Shown here one piece after another: positions 10,476 to 19,804 of a stretch of DNA of 39,455 nt. Position 1 is the stretch's first letter. Each line of letters begins with the position of its first letter. A program made the translations under genes and the position numbers. The stretch comes from an uncultured Endomicrobiia bacterium. GTDB lineage: Bacteria > Elusimicrobiota > Endomicrobiia > Endomicrobiales > Endomicrobiaceae. Where the stretch lies: the NCBI GenBank assembly GCA_905234925.1, contig CAJOJJ010000012.1:1-39455 (forward strand), written 5' to 3'. A model generated the notes under the pieces. That model saw only the letters and a list, made by a program, of their open reading frames with translations, made no database searches and had not been told where the DNA came from.

Positions 10476-10507
10476 GAATTTTTGCTTTGCAAAAATTTCT
10501 GTAGAGA

Positions 10508-10536
10508 GATTCCCGACAGAGAACTTCGGGAATGAC
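10508..10536 (-). repeat. REP-like palindrome
   Basis: GATTCCCGACAGAGAACTTCGGGAATGAC. Confidence 0.75.
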
Positions 10537-10611
10537 AAACGAAGTGAATTTTAACAACCGGTTATAGATTGTGATTTGTAGTAAAATTATTTAACAGAGA
10601 GTAAAAGTGTT

Positions 10612-11976
10612 ATGAATAACATCTACGGGGTCGTTCTTGCGGCAGGACAGGGAACCAGAATGAAATCTTCTCTTCCGAAAGTTCTTCATAAAGTTTGCGG
10701 GAAAGAGTTAATTTCCCACGTGCTTGACTGTATGAATGCTGCAGCAAAATTACAAAAACTTGTAATTGTTGTAGGCAACGGTTCCGACCTTGTTATTAAA
10801 CATATTGAAAAATACGGAAATACCGAATATGTTTTTCAGGAGAAACGTCTCGGTTCAGCACATGCGCTTTTGCAGGCGGAAGAGAAATTAAAAAATCTTA
10901 ACGGACATTTGATTGTTATGTGCGGTGATACACCGCTTGTTAAAGCCCGTACGATAAAAGAATTGTTAAGATGGCATATAAGAATGGAAAATTCCGCAAC
11001 GGTTCTTTCCGGTAAAGTAAAAAATCCTTTTGGTTACGGTAGAATTGTCAGAAATACCGACGGAGTGTTTACCGAAATTGTTGAGGAAAAATCTGCATCG
11101 GATGAACAGAAAAAAATAGATGAAATAAACAGCGGAATATATTGTTTCGATTTGAAAGTTTTGTGGGCCGCACTTAAGAAAGTTGATAATAAAAACAACA
11201 AAAAAGAATATTATCTTACGGATGTCATTTCGATATTGAACAACGACGGACATAAAACAGGTGCTATATGTTTGGCGGAGGAGGAAGAGATTTTAGGTGT
11301 TAATGACAGAGTTCAGCTTGCCGAAGCAGAAGCGATTATGAGAAAAGAAATAAATATTGAACATATGAAAAACGGTGTTACCGTTTCCGCTCCTGAAAGT
11401 ACGTATATTGATAAAGATGTTGTTATCGGACATGATACGATAATAAAGCCGAATACTCATATTTCGGGCAGAACAAAAATCGGTAAAAACTGCGTTATAG
11501 GACCTGATACGACAATAATGAGTTGTAAAGTAGAAGACGAAGTTTCCATAGTATGTTCTTATATTGAAAATTCCCAAATAAAGAAAAATGTCAAGATAGG
11601 TCCGTATGCACATATTCGTCCGGAATCCGTTTTGAAAGAAAATGTTAAAGTGGGCAATTTCAGTGAAGTAAAAAAATCTGTTGTCGGAGAAGGTTCTAAG
11701 GTAAATCATTTGTCCTATATCGGTGATGCCCGCGTGGGGAAAAATGTCAATATCGGTGCAGGAACTATCACTTGTAACTACGATGGTAAAAATAAATTTA
11801 AAACTATTATCAATGACGAAGTTTTTGTCGGTTCGAATGTAAATTTGGTTGCTCCCGTCACAATAGGAAAGAAAGTTCTTATTGCGGCAGGTTCAACAAT
11901 TACCGACGATGTGCTGCCGAATAAATTGACGATAGCACGTGCAAGGCAAATAACAAAAGTCAGAAAAAATAAATAA
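10612..11976 (+). CDS. glmU: Bifunctional UDP-GlcNAc pyrophosphorylase/GlcN-1-P acetyltransferase
   Basis: 'VVLAAGQGTRMKSSLPKVLHKV', C-terminal left-handed beta-helix hexapeptides, 'GAGTITCNYDGKNKFKT'. Confidence 0.96.
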   Translation: MNNIYGVVLAAGQGTRMKSSLPKVLHKVCGKELISHVLDCMNAAAKLQKLVIVVGNGSDLVIKHIEKYGNTEYVFQEKRLGSAHALLQAEEKLKNLNGHLIVMCGDTPLVKARTIKELLRWHIRMENSATVLSGKVKNPFGYGRIVRNTDGVFTEIVEEKSASDEQKKIDEINSGIYCFDLKVLWAALKKVDNKNNKKEYYLTDVISILNNDGHKTGAICLAEEEEILGVNDRVQLAEAEAIMRKEINIEHMKNGVTVSAPESTYIDKDVVIGHDTIIKPNTHISGRTKIGKNCVIGPDTTIMSCKVEDEVSIVCSYIENSQIKKNVKIGPYAHIRPESVLKENVKVGNFSEVKKSVVGEGSKVNHLSYIGDARVGKNVNIGAGTITCNYDGKNKFKTIINDEVFVGSNVNLVAPVTIGKKVLIAAGSTITDDVLPNKLTIARARQITKVRKNK

Positions 11977-11994
11977 AGGAAGCAAGAGGTAAAA

Positions 11995-12921
11995 ATGAAG
12001 CTAAAACTTATCGCAGGTAATGCCAATCCTATACTTGCACAACAGATTTCACAAAACTTGGGTATAGAACTGAGTGAAGCAAAAATAGGCAGGTTCAGCG
12101 ACGGAGAAATACAGGTAAAAATTATCGACAGTGTCAGAGGGTCCGATTGTTATATAATTCAGCCGACATGTGCACCCGTTAATGAAAATATTATGGAATT
12201 GTTGGTAATTGCAGATGCTTTAAAGAGAGCTTCGGCAAGAAGAATAACTGCTGTTATTCCTTATTATGGTTATGCTCGTCAGGATAGAAAAGCCGAACCG
12301 AGAGTTCCTATAACATCCAAACTTATAGCAAACTTGATAACGGCTTCAGGTATAAACAGAGTTTTAACTATGGATTTGCATGCAAGACAGATTCAGGGAT
12401 TCTTTGATATTCCCGTTGACCATTTGTATGCAAGACCGGTCTTGTTTCAATATTTTAAAGATTTGAATTTGGATAATCCCATAGTGGTTTCTCCCGATGC
12501 AGGCGGTGTTGAAAGAGCAAGAGCATTTGCAAAACTTTTAAATGCAGACCTTGCCATAGTAGATAAGAGAAGACCTCGTCCCAATGAAGCCGCTATTATG
12601 AACATTATCGGTGATGTTAAAGGCAGAAATGCAATTATTCTCGACGATATGATTGATACGGGCGGAACATTGACGAAAGTTGCTAACGCAATTAAAGATG
12701 CCGGTGCGGTAACCGTTTATGCTGCAGCCTCTCACGGAGTATTGTCGGGTGAAGCAATAGAAAAAATAAAAAACTCGGCTTTACAGGAAGTAGTAATTAC
12801 GGATTCAATCGTGCATGATAAAGATTTACCTAAAATAAAAATTTTATCGGTAGCTTCATTACTTGCAGAAGCTATCAAAAAAATATATAATGACGAATCG
12901 CTTAATACGCTTTTCGTTTGA
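11995..12921 (+). CDS. prs: Ribose-phosphate pyrophosphokinase
   Basis: 'GRFSDGEIQVKI', 'YYGYARQDRKAEPRVPITSKL', 'AIILDDMIDTGGTL'. Confidence 0.97.
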   Translation: MKLKLIAGNANPILAQQISQNLGIELSEAKIGRFSDGEIQVKIIDSVRGSDCYIIQPTCAPVNENIMELLVIADALKRASARRITAVIPYYGYARQDRKAEPRVPITSKLIANLITASGINRVLTMDLHARQIQGFFDIPVDHLYARPVLFQYFKDLNLDNPIVVSPDAGGVERARAFAKLLNADLAIVDKRRPRPNEAAIMNIIGDVKGRNAIILDDMIDTGGTLTKVANAIKDAGAVTVYAAASHGVLSGEAIEKIKNSALQEVVITDSIVHDKDLPKIKILSVASLLAEAIKKIYNDESLNTLFV

Positions 12922-12939
12922 AAATAATTGGAGGAAGTT

Positions 12940-13593
12940 ATGAAGCAGGTAGCATTAGAAGCAGAACTCAGAGATGTATCAAAAAATTTAAACGCACTTA
13001 GAAGTGCAGGGAAAGTTCCGGCAGTATTCTATGGAAAGAAAGAAGAACCTATTGCAATCAGTGTTGATGCAAAGGCTTTTATGTCTATAGTTGAAAAAGA
13101 AGGAGCAAACGTAATTGTAGAACTTAAACTTAAAGATTCTTCAAAGCCTGCAATTATTAAAGAATTGCAGAGACACGTTTTAACACAGGCTCCCAATCAC
13201 ATAGATTTTCAGTCCATTTCATTGACGGAAAAAATCGAAATTTCAATACCTATTCACGTTGAGGGTGTTGCTGACGGTGTTAAAAATGCCGGCGGTACTT
13301 TGGAACATGTTTTGAGAGAAATCAAAGTAAGATGTCTCCCTACGGATATGCCTTCCAAAATTTCCGTTGATGTTACCGCACTTAAAGTCGGCGACGATAT
13401 CACTGTTGAACAGTTGCCTAAACTTGACGGTGTAGAATATATTCACGATGCAAAGAGTGTAGTTGTTACAGTTATCGCACAGGCAGCTGAAGAAGAAAAA
13501 CCTGCAGAAGCTGCGGAAGCTCAAGCTCCGGAAGTTATTGGAAAGGGTAAGAAGGAAGAAGAGGGAGCTGCAGCAACCGAAGAAAAGAAATAA
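12940..13593 (+). CDS. rplY: 50S ribosomal protein L25/general stress protein Ctc
   Basis: 'LRSAGKVPAVFYGKKEEPIAISVD', 'HIDFQSI', Glu/Ala-rich tail. GGAGG Shine-Dalgarno before ATG 12940. Confidence 0.94.
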   Translation: MKQVALEAELRDVSKNLNALRSAGKVPAVFYGKKEEPIAISVDAKAFMSIVEKEGANVIVELKLKDSSKPAIIKELQRHVLTQAPNHIDFQSISLTEKIEISIPIHVEGVADGVKNAGGTLEHVLREIKVRCLPTDMPSKISVDVTALKVGDDITVEQLPKLDGVEYIHDAKSVVVTVIAQAAEEEKPAEAAEAQAPEVIGKGKKEEEGAAATEEKK

Positions 13594-13595
13594 TT

Positions 13596-13703
13596 GCGAC
13601 CGAAATATTTTGGCTACAACTTTGAAACGCAAGCCCTCGAGTATTATACTACATACACTTCGGTCTTGCGTTTCTTCGTTTCGCACAAAATCTTTCTAGT
13701 CGC
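13596..13703 (+). repeat. Nested-palindrome element, copy 1 (~107-bp family)
   Basis: Outer arms GCGACcGAAATATTTTG / CAAAATcTTTCtaGTCGC; middle stem GAAACGCAAG/CTTGCGTTTC; apical GTAT/ATAC. Confidence 0.8.
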
Positions 13704-13739
13704 TCAAAAATCACAATTGATATTTTTGTGATTTTTGAA

Positions 13740-13850
13740 AAGTGTTACACTGCGGTTCGGAATTTCTTCGTCTCACTAACAAATCTTTCCGTTTTTTCTG
13801 TGCCCTTAGATTCTTTGATAAAGTTTTAATTTTATTTTTATTTTTTTGTC
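13740..13850 (+). repeat. Half-element related to the nested palindrome plus shared 3' tail
   Basis: TTACACTGCGGTTCGGAATTTCTTCGTCTCACTAACAAATC... then TTTTTTCTGTgcCCTtaGATTCTttGATAAA...TTTTTTTGTCGT, which aligns with 23945-24038. Confidence 0.65.
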
Positions 13851-13883
13851 GTTTATTGTACATTGTACATTGCCGTTTCGTCT

Positions 13884-13912
13884 GTCATTCCCGAGTGTTT
13901 CTGTCGGGAATC
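13884..13912 (+). repeat. REP-like palindrome
   Basis: GTCATTCCCGAGTGTTTCTGTCGGGAATC. Confidence 0.8.
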
Positions 13913-13934
13913 TATAGTATAAAAATACCGAAAA

Positions 13935-13999
13935 CTTCTCAGCTAAGAAGTTGCAAAGCAAATTCGTTCTCAGCTTTCTCAGCTTCTCAGCTAAAAATT
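13935..13999. repeat. Octamer-period repeat with internal hairpin (CTTCTCAG class)
   Basis: cttctcag ctaagaag-ttgcaaagcaa-attcgttctcagctttctcagcttctcagct, ending just before the pth start. Confidence 0.75.
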
Positions 14000-14013
14000 G
14001 CAGAGCAATTTTT

Positions 14014-14586
14014 ATGATTAAATTTCTCATCGGGCTCGGGAATCCGGGCGAAAAATATTCTAATACTCGTCATAACTTCGGCTTTAAAGCAGTAGATGCT
14101 TTTGCCGAAGATAAGTCCTTGTCGTGGAAAAATTGGAACGATATGGCAAGTATCACATTTTACAGAAAAAACGATGAAAATATTCTTATCGCCAAACCTA
14201 TGACATTTATGAACAATTCGGGCTTTCCGGTTACGGCACTTTTGAAATATTATAAAATAAAATCTTCGGAAATTTTGCTTCTGCACGACGACTATGCCAT
14301 TCCTTTGGGCGAATATAAATTCCGTGCCAACGGTTCTTCTGGTGGTCATAACGGTGTTCAGTCCGTTATTACGCAAACCGGCACAAATGCTTTCGCCAGG
14401 ATGAAGCTCGGTATGGGGCCGCTGCCGCCTCATGCAAAAATAATAGATTATGTCCTCACAAATTTCAGTAAAGACGATACCGAAAAAGTAAACACCGTCC
14501 TAAAAAAAATCCCTTATATTGTTGATATGATTTTGGATTACGGCTTTGATAAGGCTATTTCCAAAATTGCCTCTGCCGCTGTTTAA
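14014..14586 (+). CDS. pth: Peptidyl-tRNA hydrolase
   Basis: 'MIKFLIGLGNPGEKYSNTRHNFGFKAVD', 'KPMTFMNNSG', 'HDDYAIPLGEYKFRANGSSGGHNGVQSV'. Confidence 0.97.
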   Translation: MIKFLIGLGNPGEKYSNTRHNFGFKAVDAFAEDKSLSWKNWNDMASITFYRKNDENILIAKPMTFMNNSGFPVTALLKYYKIKSSEILLLHDDYAIPLGEYKFRANGSSGGHNGVQSVITQTGTNAFARMKLGMGPLPPHAKIIDYVLTNFSKDDTEKVNTVLKKIPYIVDMILDYGFDKAISKIASAAV

Positions 14587-15770
14587 TGAAGATTGTTTAA
14601 AGCTTCCAAAAGAGGAGCTTTGACAATATCGAAATCTTCTTTATCCTTTCCTTTCAATACCTTTGCCGACGGCATTTTCATTTTAAGAAAATCAAAGAAA
14701 ACTCCGTTTTTGTTAATTCTGAAATCAAGATGTGGCCCTGTCGATAATCCTGTTGAACCTACATAACCCACAATTTGCCCCTGTTTTACTCGGGCACCTT
14801 TCTTAATGCCTTTACCGTACTTTGACAAATGTCCGTAATATGTTTCATAACCGTTTGTATGTCTGATAATTACAAGGTTGCCGAATCCTCCGCTGTATTG
14901 GGATTTTTTTACTACACCGTCGCCGATAGAAGAAACAGGTGTGCCGATAGGAGCGGCATAATCGATACCTTCGTGAGCTCTGTATCTTTTAAGTATGGGA
15001 TGAAATCTTTTCTTTGTAAAATATGACGAAATTCTTTTAAATTGTAAAGGTGCTTTCAAAAATGCACTCTGAACGGATTTCCCGTCCTGGTCATAATAGC
15101 CGTCATAACCTTTGGAATCCTCAAACCTCACTGCCGTGTAAGAAAGATTTTCCGTGAAATACTGTGCGGCAAGTATGGTGGACGACAATGTCGAGCTTTT
15201 CTTTTCAAGAGTTTTTATTTCGTAAATAAGCTTAAATTTGTCGCCTTGCCTGCAGCCGGTAACAAAATCTATCTGCCAAGCGAACACATCGGCAAAGCCC
15301 ATAATTACGGCAGGTTTTATTTCAAGTGCCGACATGGATTCCCATAAAGAATTTTCTATAAAGCCTGAAATTTCATAAGTTTGGGAAGTTGTTTTTAGTT
15401 CCAGTTTTTCGGAAGTTAAGATGTTGTCTGTAGATTTGTTTATTGAGTAGAAATGTTTTCCTTCCGGGAAGTATTTAAAATTTGTCCAAGTTTGTTCTCT
15501 GTAAGTTTCGGTGGAGTATGTTATTTCATAAAAGTCGTTAGGTCTGCATTTGTTAATGTTTACATATTTTTTCAGTTCTTTTAAAATTTCATTTCCTTCC
15601 TGTGATGAGAGCTTAGTTTGCTCGAATGTTTTTCTGAACATATCTCCCGGCTGGAAAACTACCGTCTCCACTTCCGGAATTATTTCTTCTTCAACAACTT
15701 CTTCCTGCTTTTTTGAACATCCGATAACTAAGAAAAACGATAAAAGTACCAAAAAAATTTTTTTATTCAA
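14583..15770 (-). CDS. M23-family murein peptidase, lipoprotein-like
   Basis: Lipobox-like 'FFLVIGCSKK', 'RAHEGIDYAAPIGTPVSSIGDGVV', 'YGHLSKYGKGIKKGARVKQGQIVGYVGSTGLSTGPHLDF'. Confidence 0.94.
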   Translation of the reverse strand: MNKKIFLVLLSFFLVIGCSKKQEEVVEEEIIPEVETVVFQPGDMFRKTFEQTKLSSQEGNEILKELKKYVNINKCRPNDFYEITYSTETYREQTWTNFKYFPEGKHFYSINKSTDNILTSEKLELKTTSQTYEISGFIENSLWESMSALEIKPAVIMGFADVFAWQIDFVTGCRQGDKFKLIYEIKTLEKKSSTLSSTILAAQYFTENLSYTAVRFEDSKGYDGYYDQDGKSVQSAFLKAPLQFKRISSYFTKKRFHPILKRYRAHEGIDYAAPIGTPVSSIGDGVVKKSQYSGGFGNLVIIRHTNGYETYYGHLSKYGKGIKKGARVKQGQIVGYVGSTGLSTGPHLDFRINKNGVFFDFLKMKMPSAKVLKGKDKEDFDIVKAPLLEALNNLH

Positions 15771-15843
15771 AATATTCGTCCTTGTCGTTTAATTATAAAT
15801 TACCATTTTTAAGATTATATAATTTTTTAAAAAAGTTTACAAT

Positions 15844-15879
15844 AAAAAATAGGACAGAAGAAATTCTGTCCTATTTTTG
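15844..15879 (-). terminator. Terminator for the prepilin gene
   Basis: AAAAATAGGACAGAA...TTCTGTCCTATTTTT with a T run on the minus strand. Confidence 0.8.
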
Positions 15880-15960
15880 CGAGAAGTTTATTTAGGTTGT
15901 GCTATGTGCAACCCAACTATTTATATAAACGAAAAAAGGAAATATATTTTCATTCGTTTA

Positions 15961-16554
15961 TTATTTCCCATGACCTGAATAATAGTTTTGATTTTCTTCT
16001 ATTATAGCACCGCTTTCCTGAGTTATATTATAGTATAATATCAAATATTTTTCTGAGCCTACTTTCAGTTCATTCGGTTTCATCAATGCGGCATTAAAAG
16101 CATACTTAAGTTCATCATTATCATATCCACAGTTTATATTAAACCAAGTAAAATATTTGTTGCCTCTTGCATCAATTCCCAATACTGTTTCATTAGATGT
16201 AAATTTATAATTCCCTGAATTTCCGCTGCAACTGTGATCATCATTTAAAAAATATCCGTATTCAGAATAGTAAGCTTTTTGAGCTGAAAGAATAGTTCCC
16301 AATAATGCATAAGCTTCGCTCATTTTTGCCTTATCAACATACCCTCTGTAAATCGGTACAGAAATTACCGACAAGATAATAACAATTGCTATCGTTATTA
16401 CCAACTCCACCAACGTGAAACCACTCCGCCCGTCATTGCGAGCCGACAAAGTCGGCGTGGCAATCCAGTGTCGTTTGTCGTTGTTGTTTGTTGTTGCCGT
16501 TTCCGACCTTCCGACCTTCTGACCTTCTGACCTTCTGTTGTCTAGGTTTTTCAT
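15961..16554 (-). CDS. Type IV prepilin/pseudopilin-like protein with a repeat-derived 45-aa leader
   Basis: 'SG|FTLVELVITIAIVIILSVISVPIYRGYVDKAKMSEAYALLGTILSAQKAYYSEYG'. ATG 16554 preceded by AAGGAGA. Leader MKNLDNRRSEGQKVGRSETATTNNNDKRHWIATPTLSARNDGRSG. Confidence 0.9.
   Translation of the reverse strand: MKNLDNRRSEGQKVGRSETATTNNNDKRHWIATPTLSARNDGRSGFTLVELVITIAIVIILSVISVPIYRGYVDKAKMSEAYALLGTILSAQKAYYSEYGYFLNDDHSCSGNSGNYKFTSNETVLGIDARGNKYFTWFNINCGYDNDELKYAFNAALMKPNELKVGSEKYLILYYNITQESGAIIEENQNYYSGHGK
16432..16466 (+). repeat. REP-like element inside the prepilin leader coding sequence
   Basis: GTCATTGCGAGCCGACAAAGTCGGCGTGGCAATCC, 34/35 identical to intergenic 24039-24073. Confidence 0.92.
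16505..16537 (-). repeat. 8-bp tandem repeat (gaccttct x4) inside the prepilin leader
   Basis: gaccttcc gaccttct gaccttct gaccttct g. Three units encode 8 aa. Confidence 0.9.
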
Positions 16555-16569
16555 AGCATTTCTCCTTTT

Positions 16570-16790
16570 TAGTTTAGCTGATAAGTTGAGAACAAAAAAC
16601 TTTGTTTTTCTTAGCTGATAGGCTGATAAGTTTTCGGTATTTTTATTAAAATGGATCCCGGATCGAGTCCGGGATGACACCGCTACGCGGTTTTCATTGC
16701 CTGTCATTCCGTGCTTGACACGGAATCCATGTTGCCGTTTAAACTTTTCAGCTTTTCAGCTTTTCAGCTCTTCAGCTTCTCAGCTGTCTT
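16570..16790. repeat. Composite repeat: octamer array / two REP-like palindromes / inverted octamer array
   Basis: agctgataagttgag..., REPs at 16653-16678 and 16703-16728, then cttttcag cttttcag cttttcag ctcttcag cttctcag ctgtc. Confidence 0.8.
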
Positions 16791-16799
16791 TATTTTTTT

Positions 16800-17051
16800 G
16801 GCTTTCACGAAAGGAGAGGTTTTGCACCGGCAAAAGAAAAGCGGCTGTGTAGGTGGTTGAGGCCAGACCTGACACAGTCGCTGCCTTTCGCATCCGAAGA
16901 TGCGAAAGATATAGAATATAAAAATAAATCAACATAGCTCCTGATTTATTTTTACAAGCTTTCAGACAACTGTTTTTGGAGCCTCAACCCTTTTGCTTTC
17001 ACAAAAGAGATTCTACCTTTCGTAGAATTTCCAAAAACTATCTATTAAGTT
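16800..17051 (-). ncRNA. Candidate structured ncRNA or long 5' leader with pseudoknot and UUCG tetraloop
   Basis: Consensus promoter upstream. Interlocking 9-bp helices 17030-17038/16972-16980 and 16981-16989/16855-16863. 10-bp stem with C(UUCG)G loop at 16885-16908. No ORF supported. Confidence 0.65.
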
Positions 17052-17057
17052 ATAATT

Positions 17058-17086
17058 ATTATACCACAGAATTAATTTTTAATCAA
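17058..17086 (-). promoter_or_regulatory. Sigma70-type promoter for the ncRNA candidate
   Basis: Minus strand TTGATT-N17-TATAAT, just downstream of the groEL terminator. Confidence 0.75.
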
Positions 17087-17098
17087 TAAAAAAATATA

Positions 17099-17134
17099 AA
17101 AAACAGAGATAGAAATTCAATTCTATCTCTGTTT
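17099..17134 (-). terminator. groEL terminator
   Basis: AAACAGAGATAGAA-ttcaa-TTCTATCTCTGTTT, then a T-rich run on the minus strand. Confidence 0.85.
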
Positions 17135-17228
17135 ATATTTCTCTGTTTTGTTGTTAAAATCAGCTTATCAGCTAAGGAAATGCTTCGCATTTCCTGCCTC
17201 AGCTTATCAGCTTCGGCAAGCCTTTGGC

Positions 17229-18995
<1,767 letters not shown>

Positions 18996-19119
18996 TTGGA
19001 AATCGCTTCGCGATTTGTTGTATTTCTATTTTTTAGATTTTTGCTTTGCAAAAATTACTTCAAATTTTTCAGCTCATCAGCTTTTCAGCTTATCATCTAT
19101 AAAAATCACTTTGTGATTT

Positions 19120-19407
19120 TTATTCTAAAATTCCAAGTACATCATCCTGAGACATTATTAAGAATGCTTCATTATCTATTTTTACTTCGTTTCCGGAATA
19201 TTTTCCGTACAATACTTTATCGCCAACTTTTACATCCATAGGTATAACTTTTCCGTCTTTACCAATTTTGCCGTTTCCTACAGCAATAATTGTTCCTTCC
19301 TGCGGTTTTTCTTTTGCTGTGTCGGGAATAATAATTCCGCCGATTTTCTTTTCTTTTGGTTCTTCGGCTTTAACCAAAATTCTGTCACCTAACGGTCTTA
19401 ACTTCAT
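19120..19407 (-). CDS. groS: 10 kDa co-chaperonin GroES
   Basis: '[47 protein letters not shown]'. Confidence 0.97.
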   Translation of the reverse strand: MKLRPLGDRILVKAEEPKEKKIGGIIIPDTAKEKPQEGTIIAVGNGKIGKDGKVIPMDVKVGDKVLYGKYSGNEVKIDNEAFLIMSQDDVLGILE

Positions 19408-19504
19408 TTTCTGCCTCCATACTTATTTTATTTACTTTAATATTATGCTTTTACCTAAAATAATTTGTATAACTTCAAATTCTGCAGTGTCGGTTTTATT
19501 TTTT

Positions 19505-19663
19505 AGCTGAGCCGCGGACTTTGTCCGCTCAGCTGAAAAGCTGAAGAGCTTAAAAGTTTATTGTAAAAATCACTTCGTGATTTTTCTTTTAACATAGATT
19601 GCGGATCAGGTCCGCAATGACAAATTTTCTTCCAATCCTCTACTCTTCTAATCTTCCAAATTG
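19505..19663. repeat. Composite repeat in the groES 5' UTR: octamers, hairpin, REP-like palindrome, octamers
   Basis: cagctgaaaagctgaagagcttaaaagttt; AAAAATCACTTCGTGATTTTT; REP 19597-19621; cttccaatcctctactcttctaatcttccaaa. Confidence 0.7.
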
Positions 19664-19675
19664 CTGTAAGCAATT

Positions 19676-19702
19676 TTAGCACTCTTATTTAACAGCTGCT
19701 AA
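19676..19702 (-). promoter_or_regulatory. CIRCE-like HrcA operator
   Basis: Minus strand TTAGCAGCT-N9-GAGTGCTAA, 15/18 match to TTAGCACTC-N9-GAGTGCTAA, overlapping the predicted TSS. Confidence 0.8.
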
Positions 19703-19730
19703 TTATACAACAACTTTATTTATTTGTCAA
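19702..19730 (-). promoter_or_regulatory. groESL sigma70 promoter
   Basis: Minus strand TTGACA-N17-TATAAT. Confidence 0.88.
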
Positions 19731-19804
19731 GTGGAATTTTACAAAAATAAAAAAGCAGGAAGAAATTTGTTCTTCCTGCTTTATATTGTTGAAATAAAAA
19801 CTTA

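Noticed and set aside
13463-14030. Small ORFs 13463-13699, 13742-14017 and 13806-14030
   Set aside because: They are translations of repeats or of the alternate frame of rplY; no domain or start signals.
16800-17051. ncRNA candidate as tmRNA, RNase P, SRP or 6S RNA
   Set aside because: No tRNA-like end or tag, no GAGGAAAGTCC-type P4 motif, no GGAAGGAAGCAG-type SRP loop, and no 6S rod with central bubble seen by eye; a covariance search is still required.
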